Source: Pseudonocardia sp. MH-G8 (lineage in GTDB: Bacteria; Actinomycetota; Actinomycetes; Mycobacteriales; Pseudonocardiaceae). From it: a DNA stretch of 64,000 nucleotides. A program made the position numbers and the translations under genes. Shown here piece by piece: positions 18,052-26,852 of the stretch. Positions within the stretch are counted from its first letter, which is position 1. Each line of letters opens with the position of its first letter. The stretch spans positions 62,001 through 126,000 of the forward strand of contig NZ_NKYF01000026.1 in assembly GCF_002262885.1 (NCBI RefSeq), in the 5' to 3' direction. The notes below the pieces were generated by a model. The model did no database searches, was not told the DNA's origin, and was given only the letters and a program-made list of their open reading frames with translations.

Positions 18052-18785
18052 TCACGAGAGCGCGACGCGCAGGATCCGATCGTCGCCGGCCGCGGGCTCG
18101 CCCCGGCCGTCCCGGTTGCTCGTGGTGACCCACAGCGAGCCGTCCGGCGCCGGTTCGGGGGTGCGTAGCCTGCCGTGCGCGTCCTCGAGCGTCGCGACGG
18201 GCTCGCCGACGCCCTCGCCGCTGATCGGGATCTGCCAGAGCCGCTCGCCGCGCAGGGCCGCCATGTGGATGACGTCGTCGACGATCGCGATCCCGCTGGG
18301 GGAGGCCTCCTCCACCGGCCACTGCGCCGCGGGTTGCACGAACTCCCCGTCGCCGCCTCGGCCCTCAACCTGGGGCCAGCCGTGGTTCCCGCCCGGCTGG
18401 ACGAGGTTGAGTTCGTCCCACGCGTTCGCGCCGTACTCGCTCGCCCAGAGCCGGTCGCGGGAGTCGAAGGCGAGCCCCTGCACATTGCGGTGGCCGAGGC
18501 TGAAGACGAGGGAGCCGGGGAACGGGTTGTCGCCGGGAGGGCGCCCGTCCGGGGTCATCCGCAGGATCTTGCCGGCGAGCGACGCGGGGTCCTGCGCGAG
18601 CGGGCCGTCGGTGGCGTCGCCGGTGCCCGCGTAGAGCATCCCGTCGGGGCCGAACTCGAGCGCGCCGCCGTCGTGGTAGACGGCGCTGGGGATGCCGGTG
18701 ACGAGGAGCTCGCGCGGCCCGAACGCCGTCCCGTCGAACGGCATGCGCTCGATGCGGTTCTCGGTGCTGGTCGAGAAGTAGACGT
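18052..18785 (-). pseudogene. 5'-truncated PQQ-type glucose/sorbosone dehydrogenase
   Basis: The frame carries the C-terminal two-thirds of a soluble-aldose-dehydrogenase-like beta-propeller: GALEFGPDGMLYAGTGDATD, LVFSLGHRNVQGLAFD, LWASEYGANAWDELN, GGNHGWPQVEGRGG, TPEPAPDGSLWVTTSNRD. It begins abruptly at PYVYFSTSTENRIER. The first ~110-130 residues, including the active-site His region and export signal, are absent. Upstream DNA belongs to an antiporter gene on the other strand. The 3' end is intact. Almost certainly non-functional. Confidence 0.8.
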
Positions 18786-19146
18786 ATGGGCGGTCGCGCT
18801 GCTCGCGCTGCTCGTGGTGCGGCCCGCGTCGGTGCTCGTGTCGCTGTGGCGTGCCGGATTGCCGAAGCGCGAGCGCTACGCGGCGGCGTGGTTCGGCCCG
18901 AAGGGTTTCGCGTCGGTGGTCTACGGGCTGCTCGCCGTCCAGTCCGGGATCGCGGCTGCCCAGACGGTGTTCGAGCTCGTGGCGCTGACGATCGCGGTGT
19001 CGATCGTGGTCCACAGCATGTCCGATGTGCCGGTGGCGCGTGCGTTCGACGTGGAGCCGATTGCCGGGCTTCCCGACGACGCCGATACACCGCGCGCCGC
19101 GGGATCCCCGGCCGCGAGCCAGCGCGACGAGCCGGACCGGGAGTGA
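18786..19146 (+). pseudogene. 5'-truncated NhaP-type Na+/H+ antiporter
   Basis: Only the last ~120 residues of a cation:proton antiporter of the CPA1 family remain. They comprise membrane helices ALLALLVVRPASVLVSLW, the conserved AAWFGPKGFASVVYGLLAVQ, and VFELVALTIAVSIVVHSMSD with the DVPVARAF ending. The reading frame starts exactly where the oppositely oriented sugar dehydrogenase ends. One deletion between two divergent genes would remove both 5' halves and explain this. Confidence 0.78.
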
Positions 19147-19162
19147 GGAGGACTCTTGCGGT

Positions 19163-20281
19163 TCAACGCACGCGGTGCTCCTCGATGTCGGCGTCCCGGA
19201 CGGTCAGTCCGTGGCCCGGGCGGTCGCGATCAGGGATGAGCACACCTCCCGGCTGTGGCTCGAGCACCCCGTCGAATGCCAGGCGTTCGATGCGCACGTG
19301 GTCGTGGAAGTACTCGAGGTGCCGCAGGTGCCAGAGCGCGGTCGCCACGTGTGCGCTCGCCTGCGGCGCGCAATGCAGCGACAGGTCGAGCCCGCGCGCG
19401 TCGCACAGGGCGGCCACGCGCACCAGTGCGGTGATCCCGCCGCAGCGGGTGACGTCGGCCTGCAGGCAGTCGACGGCCTGAGCGTCGAGCATGCGGTGGA
19501 AGTAGGGCAGGTCGTAGCCGTACTCGCCGGCAGCCACGTCCATCCCGGCGGGGGCGCGATCGCGCACCAGCCGCAGGCCCTCGAGGTCGTCGGAGCTCAC
19601 CGGCTCCTCGAACCAACCGACGCCGCAGGTGGCGAAGCTCTCGGCCATGGCGAGCGCCTGCTTGCGGGAGTAGGCGCCGTTGGCGTCGACGAACAGGGCG
19701 GGGCCCACCCCGAGGGCGTCCCGCGCCGCGCGCACCCGTCGGGTGTCGGCGCGCGGATCGCGCCCGACCTTCATCTTCACCTGGTCGATCCCGGCGTCGG
19801 CCCACCCCGCGAGCTGCGCGCACAGACGGTCGACGTCGTAGGAGGTGAAGCCGCCGCTCCCGTACACCGGCACCGCCTCGTGCACGGCACCCACGGCCGT
19901 GCACAGCGGCACACCGAGCAGTCGGGCGTGCAGGTCCCACGCCGCGAGGTCCACGGCCGAGACCGCGTCGGCGACCAGGCCCGGGCGACCCAGGTTGCGC
20001 ACCGCGTGGTGCATCGCCGCCCACGTCGCGGCCGGGGTCGTCGCGTCCCGGCCGCGGACGACGTCGGCCAGTGACCCGGACACGACCTCGGCCGCCGCCG
20101 CACCGGCGTAGGTGTAGCCGATCCCCGTGCGGCCGCCAGCCTGTAGGCGGACCAGCACCATCGTGGTCGAGTCCCAGGTCAGGGTCCCGTCCGACTCGGG
20201 TGCATCGGTCGGGAACGTGTAGGCAGCGACCTCGACGTCCTCGATCGCCGGCTGATGATCTGCTCGTTGAGGCTCGGTCAT
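19163..20281 (-). CDS. Enolase-superfamily enzyme (mandelate racemase/muconate lactonizing type)
   Basis: A 372-residue member of the enolase superfamily. The capping domain is followed by a barrel with the K-x-K base pair (K169-M-K171), metal ligands D199 (VDANGAY), E225 (FEEPVSSDD) and E253 (AGEYGYD), and HCAPQASAH near residue 310, as in acid-sugar dehydratases. A sugar-acid dehydratase or racemase role is likely; the substrate is not readable. The ATG at 20281 overlaps the stop of the FAD/Fe-S gene (ATGA), so they form an operon. The product 2-keto or 2-hydroxy acid could be linked to that dehydrogenase. Confidence 0.87.
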   Translation of the reverse strand: MTEPQRADHQPAIEDVEVAAYTFPTDAPESDGTLTWDSTTMVLVRLQAGGRTGIGYTYAGAAAAEVVSGSLADVVRGRDATTPAATWAAMHHAVRNLGRPGLVADAVSAVDLAAWDLHARLLGVPLCTAVGAVHEAVPVYGSGGFTSYDVDRLCAQLAGWADAGIDQVKMKVGRDPRADTRRVRAARDALGVGPALFVDANGAYSRKQALAMAESFATCGVGWFEEPVSSDDLEGLRLVRDRAPAGMDVAAGEYGYDLPYFHRMLDAQAVDCLQADVTRCGGITALVRVAALCDARGLDLSLHCAPQASAHVATALWHLRHLEYFHDHVRIERLAFDGVLEPQPGGVLIPDRDRPGHGLTVRDADIEEHRVR

Positions 20282-23200
20282 CGCCGCGCCGCCCCGGCCA
20301 GTACGGCGGCCACACCCGACGCGGCCGCCACCGCGATCGCGCTGGCGCCGGCCAGGGCGGCGGCCCGCGCCACGGCCGACGGGGGCGTCGGCCGGGGTGC
20401 GATGCTGTGCTCGGGCGGCGTCACGCGGTCGGTCCCGCCGTCGCCCAGTGCATCACGCCCGGCCGCCGCGAGCAGCTCCGCCAGATGCACGCCACCCCTG
20501 CCGCCGCTGTCCAGCTGCTCCACCTGCGTGCGGCAGCTGAACCCGTCCGCGAGCACCACGGAGCGGCTGTCGGCGTCCCGGACACGGGGCAGCAGCACCT
20601 GCTCGGCGCAGTCGCGGCTGACCTCGAAGTGCCCGGGCTGGAACCCGAAGTTCCCGGCGAGCCCGCAGCAGCCCGACTCCAGGTGCTCGGCGTCGGCACC
20701 CATGTCGCGCAGCAGCGCCATGTCCGTCTCGTAACCCATGACGGCGTGGTGGTGGCAGTGCGCCTGGGCAAGCACCTCCCGCTCCAGCCGCGGCGGCGTC
20801 CAACCGTCGGTGTGCTCGCGCAGCAGCTCGGCGAGGGTCACCGTGTGGTCGCGCAGGCGCAACGCGTCGTGGTCGTCGGGGAACAGCTCGGCCATGTCCG
20901 CCCGGAACACCGCCGTGCAGCTCGGTTCCAGCCCGACGACCAGGCCGCCCGCCCTCACGTGTTCGGCGAGCGCGTCGATGGTGCGGCGCAGCACCCGCCG
21001 GGCCACGTCCAGCTGTCCGGTGGAGATCCAGGTGAGCCCGCAGCACAGCGCCTGCCGGGGCATGCGAACCCGCCAGCCGGCGTCCTCGAGCACCTCGACG
21101 GCGGCCCGGGCGATGTGCGGGTGGAAGTGCGCGGTGAACGTGTCGGGCCACAGCAGCACCTCACCGCGATGCCCGTCGCCGCGGGGGCGCCGGCCCGCGA
21201 ACCACTGCTGCAGCGTCTCCTCGGCGAACAGCGGCACCGAGCGTCGCCGCTCCACCCCGGCCACCCAGGTCGCCACCCGGGAGAGCCCCGGTGCCTGCGT
21301 CAGCGCATTGACCACCCGACCCAGCCGCAGCCGGCCCACGGCCTGCGCGAGCACGGGCAGGAAACCCATCGCGTAGTCCGCACGCGGCCGCAGCCTGCCC
21401 TTCCAGTAGTGCGAGAGGAACTCCGCCTTGTAGGTCGCCATGTCGACCTCGACCGGGCAGTCCTTCTTGCAGCCCTTGCATGCCAGGCACAGGTCCAGGG
21501 CTTCGAACACGGCATCCGAGCGCCAGCCGTCGGTGATCGGCCCGTCGCCGTGGCCGTCGAGCATCTCGAACAGCAGCCGGGCCCGCCCCCGGGTGGAGTG
21601 CTCCTCCTCGTGCAGCACCTGGAACGACGGGCACATGACCGTGCCGCCCTCATGGGAGTGCTGGCGGCACTTGCCCACGCCGACGCAGCGGTTGGCCGCC
21701 TTCACGAACGAGCCCTCGTCGTGCGGGAACGCGAAGTGCAGGTCGTGCGAGGGCCGGGGGTGCCAGTCCGCACCGAGGCGCAGGTTCGTGTCCAGCGGGA
21801 AGGGGTCGACGACCTTGCCCGGGTTCATCAGCCCGTCCGGGTCGAACGCGACCTTGAACCGGCGGAACGCCGTGACGAGCTCGTCGCCGAACATCGTGGT
21901 GAGCAGCTCGCCGCGCTGCTGGCCGTCGCCGTGCTCGCCCGACAGGCTCCCGCCGTAGTCCTTGATCATCCGGGCGGCGCGCTCGAGGAAGGCCCGGTAG
22001 GCGGCGACGCCCTCGGCGTCGTAGAGGTCGAAGGGCACCCGGCTGTGCACGCATCCCTGCCCGAAGTGGCCGTACACACTCGCCATCTCGTAGCCGAACT
22101 CGCGGTAGAGCGCCTCCAGGTCCCGCAGGTAGTCGCCGAGCCGCTCCGGCGCGACGGCCGAGTCCTCCCACCCGGGGAACGTCTCGGGCTCGCCGGGTAC
22201 ATGCGCGGTGGCTCCGAGGCCCGACTCCCTCACGGCCCACAGCTCCGCCTGCCGCTCGGATTCGCAGAAGGTCGTGGCGGATGGGGCGTCACTGCCGTCG
22301 CCGAGGGCGTCCACCAGCCGCTGGGCGGCGGCATCGGACTCCTCCTTGGTATCGGCGCCGAACTGCGCGAGCAGCCACCCCCCGCCCTCGGGCAACCACT
22401 CGAGCGCCTCGGGGTTCATGTGCTTGCGCTGCTCGAACCCGATGAGCTTGTCGTCCAGGCCCTCCAAGGCGATCGGCCCGTGCGCGACGACGTCGGGCAC
22501 GGCGTCGGCCGCCCGGTCGATCGAGGGGTAGCCGAGCAGGACCAGCGTGCGGTGCGCGACGACCGGGACGAGCCGCAGCTCGGCGCGCAACACGGTGACG
22601 AGCGTCGACTCGGAGCCGACCAGCGCGGCGGCGACGTCGAAGCCGTTTTCGGGCAGCAGCGAGTCGAGGTTGTAGCCGGAGACCCGTCGGGGGATCTGCG
22701 GGTAGCCGGTGCGGATGCGGGCCAGGTACTCGTCGCGCAGCTCGCGGAGCCGGCGGTACACCTCGGCGCGCCGCCCACCCGCCGTGACGATCTCGGCGTA
22801 CTCCTCGTCGGAGGTGCGCCCGCACCAGAACCGCGTGCCGTCGTGGAGCAGTACCTCCAGACGCACGAGGTTGTCGACCACCTTGCCGGTGCGCTGGGCG
22901 GTCGCGCCGCACGAGTTGTTGCCGATCATCCCGCCGATCGTGCAGTTGTAGTGGGTCGCAGGCTCGGGCCCGTACTCCAATCCGTAGGGCTGCAGCTCCC
23001 GGTTGAGCACATCGAGCACGATCCCCGGCTCCACGACACAGGTGCTTTCGTCGGCGTCGACCGACAGCAGGGCGTCGCAGTACTTCGACCAGTCGATCAC
23101 GACCCCGTCGTTGCAGCACTCGCCTCCCAGGCTGGTCCCCCCACCGCGGGACAGCACAGCGACCCGGTGCTCGTGGCAGACCGCCACCGCCTCGACCGCG

Positions 23201-23382
23201 GCCTCGACCGTGCGCGGCACCACGACCCCGATCGGCACCTGCCGGAAGTTGGACGCGTCGGTGGCGTAGGTGCCACGGCTGCCGGCGTCGAACCGGACCT
23301 CGCCGTCCACCCGCTCCCGCAGCGCGTCCGCCAGGGCGTCGACGTCCCTGGCCGCTTCCGACGCGGGCGACGAAACAGTCAT
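20278..23382 (-). CDS. FAD-linked oxidase/Fe-S fusion, D-2-hydroxyacid dehydrogenase (YdiJ-like), copy 2, with C-terminal hydrophobic tail
   Basis: A 1034-residue paralogue of the 9136-12036 protein. Its FAD domain has SRGGGTSLGGECCND, GGMIGNNSCGATA and SGEHGDGQQRGELL. The Fe-S part has MCPSF and CLACKGCKKDCPVEVD, and the C-terminal CCG motifs are CCGLTW and CCGLAGNFGF. Unlike copy 1 it ends in ~30 residues of Ala-rich hydrophobic sequence (AAALAGASAIAVAAASGVAA) that could anchor it in the membrane. The ATG at 23382 is preferred because AAAGGA precedes it; an ATG six bases upstream overlaps that site. It is divergent from the second pyruvate-oxidase-like gene and coupled to the enolase-family gene. 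Confidence 0.9.
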   Translation of the reverse strand: MTVSSPASEAARDVDALADALRERVDGEVRFDAGSRGTYATDASNFRQVPIGVVVPRTVEAAVEAVAVCHEHRVAVLSRGGGTSLGGECCNDGVVIDWSKYCDALLSVDADESTCVVEPGIVLDVLNRELQPYGLEYGPEPATHYNCTIGGMIGNNSCGATAQRTGKVVDNLVRLEVLLHDGTRFWCGRTSDEEYAEIVTAGGRRAEVYRRLRELRDEYLARIRTGYPQIPRRVSGYNLDSLLPENGFDVAAALVGSESTLVTVLRAELRLVPVVAHRTLVLLGYPSIDRAADAVPDVVAHGPIALEGLDDKLIGFEQRKHMNPEALEWLPEGGGWLLAQFGADTKEESDAAAQRLVDALGDGSDAPSATTFCESERQAELWAVRESGLGATAHVPGEPETFPGWEDSAVAPERLGDYLRDLEALYREFGYEMASVYGHFGQGCVHSRVPFDLYDAEGVAAYRAFLERAARMIKDYGGSLSGEHGDGQQRGELLTTMFGDELVTAFRRFKVAFDPDGLMNPGKVVDPFPLDTNLRLGADWHPRPSHDLHFAFPHDEGSFVKAANRCVGVGKCRQHSHEGGTVMCPSFQVLHEEEHSTRGRARLLFEMLDGHGDGPITDGWRSDAVFEALDLCLACKGCKKDCPVEVDMATYKAEFLSHYWKGRLRPRADYAMGFLPVLAQAVGRLRLGRVVNALTQAPGLSRVATWVAGVERRRSVPLFAEETLQQWFAGRRPRGDGHRGEVLLWPDTFTAHFHPHIARAAVEVLEDAGWRVRMPRQALCCGLTWISTGQLDVARRVLRRTIDALAEHVRAGGLVVGLEPSCTAVFRADMAELFPDDHDALRLRDHTVTLAELLREHTDGWTPPRLEREVLAQAHCHHHAVMGYETDMALLRDMGADAEHLESGCCGLAGNFGFQPGHFEVSRDCAEQVLLPRVRDADSRSVVLADGFSCRTQVEQLDSGGRGGVHLAELLAAAGRDALGDGGTDRVTPPEHSIAPRPTPPSAVARAAALAGASAIAVAAASGVAAVLAGAARR

Positions 23383-23446
23383 CAGCATCCTTTCCGAGCG
23401 AATCCGGATAACCACGCTGAGCTGCGCGGATGTCGTCGCGATCGGC

Positions 23447-23471
23447 ATACCCCGGCCGGTCCCCGTGCAAC
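23447..23471 (-). promoter_or_regulatory. Putative SigB/SigF-type promoter of FAD/Fe-S copy 2
   Basis: Minus strand GTTG (23471-23468), 15-nt spacer, GGGTAT (23452-23447), 65 nt before the ATG at 23382. Confidence 0.4.
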
Positions 23472-23512
23472 GTCACGCGGCGGTCTCGTCAGGTCTTCGT
23501 CAGGCGCGAGGG

Positions 23513-23537
23513 GTGTCGATCCGCGGGTCCGGGGTAG
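23513..23537 (+). promoter_or_regulatory. Putative SigB/SigF-type promoter of ThDP enzyme copy 2
   Basis: GTGT (23513-23516), 15-nt spacer, GGGTAG (23532-23537). A second GGGTAG follows at 23540-23545. It lies about 45 nt before the chosen start. Confidence 0.5.
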
Positions 23538-23587
23538 CCGGGTAGCGGAACGAGTTGATGATTGCGAGCAGCGGGAGGCGTGTGCGC

Positions 23588-25381
23588 GTGGCCGATTCAG
23601 TGGGGGACTACGTCCTGCGGCGGTTGCGGGAGTGGGGCGTCGAACAGGTCTTCGCCTACCCCGGCGACGGGATCAACGGCATCGTGTCGTCGTTCGGCGC
23701 GGCCGACGACCGACCGCGGTTCATCCAGTCGCGGCACGAGGAGATGTCGGCGTTCGAAGCCGTCGGCTACGCCAAGTTCTCCGGGAAGGTCGGCGTCTGC
23801 ATGGCGACGTCCGGCCCGGGCGCGATCCACCTGCTCAACGGCCTCTACGACGCGAAGCTCGACCACGTTCCGGTGGTCGCCATCGTGGGGCAGACCGAGC
23901 GCAGCGCGATGGGCGGGTCCTACCAGCAGGAGGTGGACCTGCAGTCGCTGTTCAAGGACGTGGCCAGCGAGTACCTGGTCGAGGTCAACGTCTCTGAGCA
24001 ACTGCCCAACGCGATCGACCGCGCGTTCCGCACGGCGATGACGCGCCGGGCGCCGACGGCGATCATCATTCCGAGCGACCTGCAGACGCAGCCCTATTCG
24101 CCTCCGCAGCACGCCTTCAAGCAGGTGCCCTCCAGCGAGCCGGGTCTGGTGGCGCCGACGCTGGTGCCGGCGGAAGCCGAAATCGCCCGGGCGGCGGAGG
24201 TGCTCAACGCGGGGGAGAAGGTGGCGATCCTGGTCGGCCAGGGCGCCCGCACGGCCGCCACCGAGGTCGAGCAGGTCGCCGACGTGCTGGGTGCCGGGGT
24301 GGCCAAGGCCCTGCTGGGCAAGGATGTGCTGCCCGACGACCTGCCGTTCGTCACCGGGTCGATCGGTCTGCTCGGCACCCGCCCCAGCTACGAGCTGATG
24401 CGCGACTGCGACACGCTGCTGATCGTCGGATCCAACTTCCCGTACACGCAGTTCATGCCGGAGTTCGGGCAGGCGCGGGCGGTGCAGATCGACATCGACG
24501 GCACATTGATCGGCATGCGGTATCCGACCGAGGTGAACCTCGTCGGCGACGCGAAGGCGACGCTGCAGGCGCTGCTGCCGCGCCTCTCCGGGCCGACCGA
24601 TCGCGCGTGGCGGGAGACGATCGAGGAGAACGTCACCGGCTGGTGGGACACCATGCAGCGCGAGGCGATGGTCGACGCGGACCCGGTGAACCCGATGCGG
24701 ATCGTGTGGGAGCTGTCCGAGCGTATCCCGCACCACGCGATCGTCACCTCGGACTCGGGGTCCGCGGCCAACTGGTACGCCCGCCATCTGCGGATCCGCG
24801 GCGACATCAGAGGATCGCTGTCGGGGACGCTCGCCACGATGGGCCCGGCGGTGCCGTACGCGATCGGGGCGAAGTTCGCCCACCCGGACCGGCCGGCGAT
24901 CGCGATCACCGGCGATGGCGCGATGCAGATGAACGGCATGGCCGAGCTGCTGACGATCGCCCGCTACGCCGACCGCTGGTCCGACCGCCGGTGCATCATC
25001 TGCGTGCTGCACAACAACGACCTCAACCAGGTCACCTGGGAGCTGCGGGCCATGGGCGGGGCTCCGAAGTTCGAGGAGTCGCAGAGCCTGCCTGACGTCT
25101 CCTACGCCGACTTCGCCCGCGGCCTCGGCTTCGAGGCGATCACCGTCAGGTCCCCGGACGAGCTCGGACCGGCCTGGGACCGGGTGCTGGCCGCCGACCG
25201 GCCGGCGGTCCTGGACGTGTACTGCGACCCCGAGGTGCCGCCGATCCCGCCGCACGCCACGTTCGAGCAGGCCAAATCGGCTGCGCAGGCGGTGCTCAAG
25301 GGTGACCCGGACGCGTTCCACCTCGTCGCTCAAGGGATCAAGACCAAGCTGCAGGAAGCGCTGCCCGGACGCAAGGGCTGA
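23588..25381 (+). CDS. ThDP-dependent pyruvate oxidase/dehydrogenase-like enzyme (copy 2)
   Basis: A 597-residue enzyme of the acetolactate synthase/pyruvate oxidase superfamily. Motifs: QSRHEEMSAFEAVGYAKFSG (catalytic Glu), TSGPGAIHLLNGLYDAKLDH, SIGLLGTRPSYELMRDCD, and the ThDP/Mg site GDGAMQMNGMAEL with its closing HNNDLNQV. It is a paralogue of copy 1 but lacks close identity. The GTG at 23588 is chosen because GGGAGG lies 9 nt upstream; a GTG at 23582 is possible. It is followed after 27 nt by a PPC/DUF296 gene, probably co-transcribed. Confidence 0.87.
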   Translation: MADSVGDYVLRRLREWGVEQVFAYPGDGINGIVSSFGAADDRPRFIQSRHEEMSAFEAVGYAKFSGKVGVCMATSGPGAIHLLNGLYDAKLDHVPVVAIVGQTERSAMGGSYQQEVDLQSLFKDVASEYLVEVNVSEQLPNAIDRAFRTAMTRRAPTAIIIPSDLQTQPYSPPQHAFKQVPSSEPGLVAPTLVPAEAEIARAAEVLNAGEKVAILVGQGARTAATEVEQVADVLGAGVAKALLGKDVLPDDLPFVTGSIGLLGTRPSYELMRDCDTLLIVGSNFPYTQFMPEFGQARAVQIDIDGTLIGMRYPTEVNLVGDAKATLQALLPRLSGPTDRAWRETIEENVTGWWDTMQREAMVDADPVNPMRIVWELSERIPHHAIVTSDSGSAANWYARHLRIRGDIRGSLSGTLATMGPAVPYAIGAKFAHPDRPAIAITGDGAMQMNGMAELLTIARYADRWSDRRCIICVLHNNDLNQVTWELRAMGGAPKFEESQSLPDVSYADFARGLGFEAITVRSPDELGPAWDRVLAADRPAVLDVYCDPEVPPIPPHATFEQAKSAAQAVLKGDPDAFHLVAQGIKTKLQEALPGRKG

Positions 25382-25408
25382 AGGCCCGGCGCCGATCAGG
25401 GAGGACCG

Positions 25409-25873
25409 ATGAGGAGCAGACTACTGCACGAGGTGGCCGGGCTGCGCACGTTCGTCGTGGTGATGGACAAGGGCGACGATGCCGCCGAGGAGCTCGCGCG
25501 GTTCGCCCGCGACAACGCCGTGACCGGCGCCGGGCTCACCGCGGTGGGCGCGTGCCGCGAGGCGACGCTCGCGTACTTCGACCGCGAGGAGATGACCTAC
25601 CAGGACATCCCGGTGACCGAACAGGCAGAGGTGCTGTCGATGCTGGGCGACATCGCTGTGCAGCCGGGACGGTCGGGTTCGGGGCAGGACGAGCCGGCTT
25701 TGCACGTGCACGCGGTGCTGGGGCTGCGCGACGGCTCCACCGTCGGCGGTCACGTCCGCCGCGCCGTCGTCTGGCCGACGCTCGAGGTGGTGGTCACCGA
25801 GTCGCCCGCGCACCTGCGCAAGCGGGTCGACGAGGAGACGGGCCTCGCGCTCATCCGCCTCGACGTCAGCTGA
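25409..25873 (+). CDS. PPC/DUF296-domain protein
   Basis: 154 residues matching the single PPC (plants and prokaryotes conserved) fold. It has MDKGDDAAEELARFARDNAV at the start, GAGLTAVGACREATLAYFD, and the His-rich PALHVHAVLGLRDGSTVGGH segment typical of a metal site. Bacterial members are stand-alone trimeric proteins of poorly defined role. The ATG is preceded by GGGAGG. The operon position after the ThDP enzyme suggests a linked function. Confidence 0.8.
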   Translation: MRSRLLHEVAGLRTFVVVMDKGDDAAEELARFARDNAVTGAGLTAVGACREATLAYFDREEMTYQDIPVTEQAEVLSMLGDIAVQPGRSGSGQDEPALHVHAVLGLRDGSTVGGHVRRAVVWPTLEVVVTESPAHLRKRVDEETGLALIRLDVS

Positions 25874-26136
25874 GGTCGTTCACGAGAGTGTGACGCGCAG
25901 GAGGTTCCCGGCTCCTGCAGCCCCGGCCCCGCACACGTGCGGGCCCGGCGGACGCGGACCCGCTGACTGGTCGCGAGCGTCCTGCTGTGCGGTCGCCCGC
26001 GCCGGATCTGCCGCCCGCCGTTTCGACGAGGCTCCGGACCAGCTCGGCGGCGCGCGCAGCAGGGCCCAGCGCAGCCGCCTCCGCGACCGGTCGCTGCGGA
26101 ACAGCAGCTCCGGCTCTGCTCACCCGGTCGGTGCGG

Positions 26137-26616
26137 TCACCCGGCGCCCGCGCCGGCGGTCCCGGTTCCCGGGGTCGGGGTAGTCGAGGTCGCGCCCGTT
26201 GTCGCGGCCCGCGCGTCGGCGCGCAGCCCGTCGACGGCCTGCTCGGGCACGAGCGGCAATGCCCGCCGGAGCTCCTCCACGCCGGCCCCAGCCAGCATGC
26301 CGGCGGCGCCGCCGTAGAGCGCGGTCGCGAACGCCGCGGCCATCGTCGGCGGCAGGACCTTCTCGAGCATCCGCGTCAGAACGGCAGCGGACGTGCCGGC
26401 GGCGAGCGCCCCGAACACGGCGGCGCCGCCGAGCATGGCCGCTCCCTTCGCAGCCACGCGCGCCTTGCCGGTCAGCTCCGTCTGTGCGTTGCGCAACTCC
26501 TGCTGTACTAGCGCGCGCACGTCGTCCGTGAGCGCGCGCAGCAGCTCGTTGCTGGACGCATCGGAGCCGCCCGGCCCGTCGGCCCCGGGGGAAGTGGTCG
26601 AGCGTGACGTCGTCAT
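26137..26616 (-). CDS. Holin-superfamily (DUF1469-like) membrane protein
   Basis: 159 residues. An N-terminal helix (LLRALTDDVRALVQQELRNA) is followed by KARVAAKGAAMLGGAAVF and two hydrophobic segments at about residues 58-80 and 92-112, separated by RMLEKVLPPTM. This is the usual layout of actinobacterial phage-holin-family proteins of unknown physiology. The tail is Thr/Ala/Gly-rich and low complexity. The ATG at 26616 gives the best family fit. The 260 nt between it and the PPC gene hold nothing clear. Confidence 0.75.
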   Translation of the reverse strand: MTTSRSTTSPGADGPGGSDASSNELLRALTDDVRALVQQELRNAQTELTGKARVAAKGAAMLGGAAVFGALAAGTSAAVLTRMLEKVLPPTMAAAFATALYGGAAGMLAGAGVEELRRALPLVPEQAVDGLRADARAATTGATSTTPTPGTGTAGAGAG

Positions 26617-26753
26617 GGAGATCGCCCTTCTTGCAGGTGTTCTGTCCTACGCCACCTGGTTCCCCGCCGAAGTCGTCGACGAACCCGCACATCGCACCGC
26701 GCTCACCCTGCCGGTGCGGTGCGTCCCGGCGCCCGACGATCACGTGCCGGGGG

Positions 26754-26840
26754 GCGGTGCTGCTGGTCTCCGGGTGGACCTCGTTCGAGCTGGTGCAGAA
26801 GGCTGCGATGGCCGGGATGCCCGCGGTGTCGGCTCCGCCG
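26754..26840 (+). pseudogene. Scrap of formate dehydrogenase accessory gene fdhD
   Basis: The frame reads AVLLVSGWTSFELVQKAAMA followed by GMP. This is the conserved C-terminal FdhD segment (S-G-R-x-S-F-E-L-V-Q-K-A-A-x-A-G-x-P). No FdhD sequence is seen before or after, so only about 25 codons survive. FdhD transfers sulfur to formate dehydrogenase; the remnant suggests a lost formate dehydrogenase system. Confidence 0.6.
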
Positions 26841-26852
26841 GTGGGGACGGAC

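Noticed and set aside
20071..23997. 1308-codon plus-strand open frame
   Set aside because: Antisense to the FAD/Fe-S gene; Arg/Pro/Ala/His-rich with no family; produced by GC-rich third positions.
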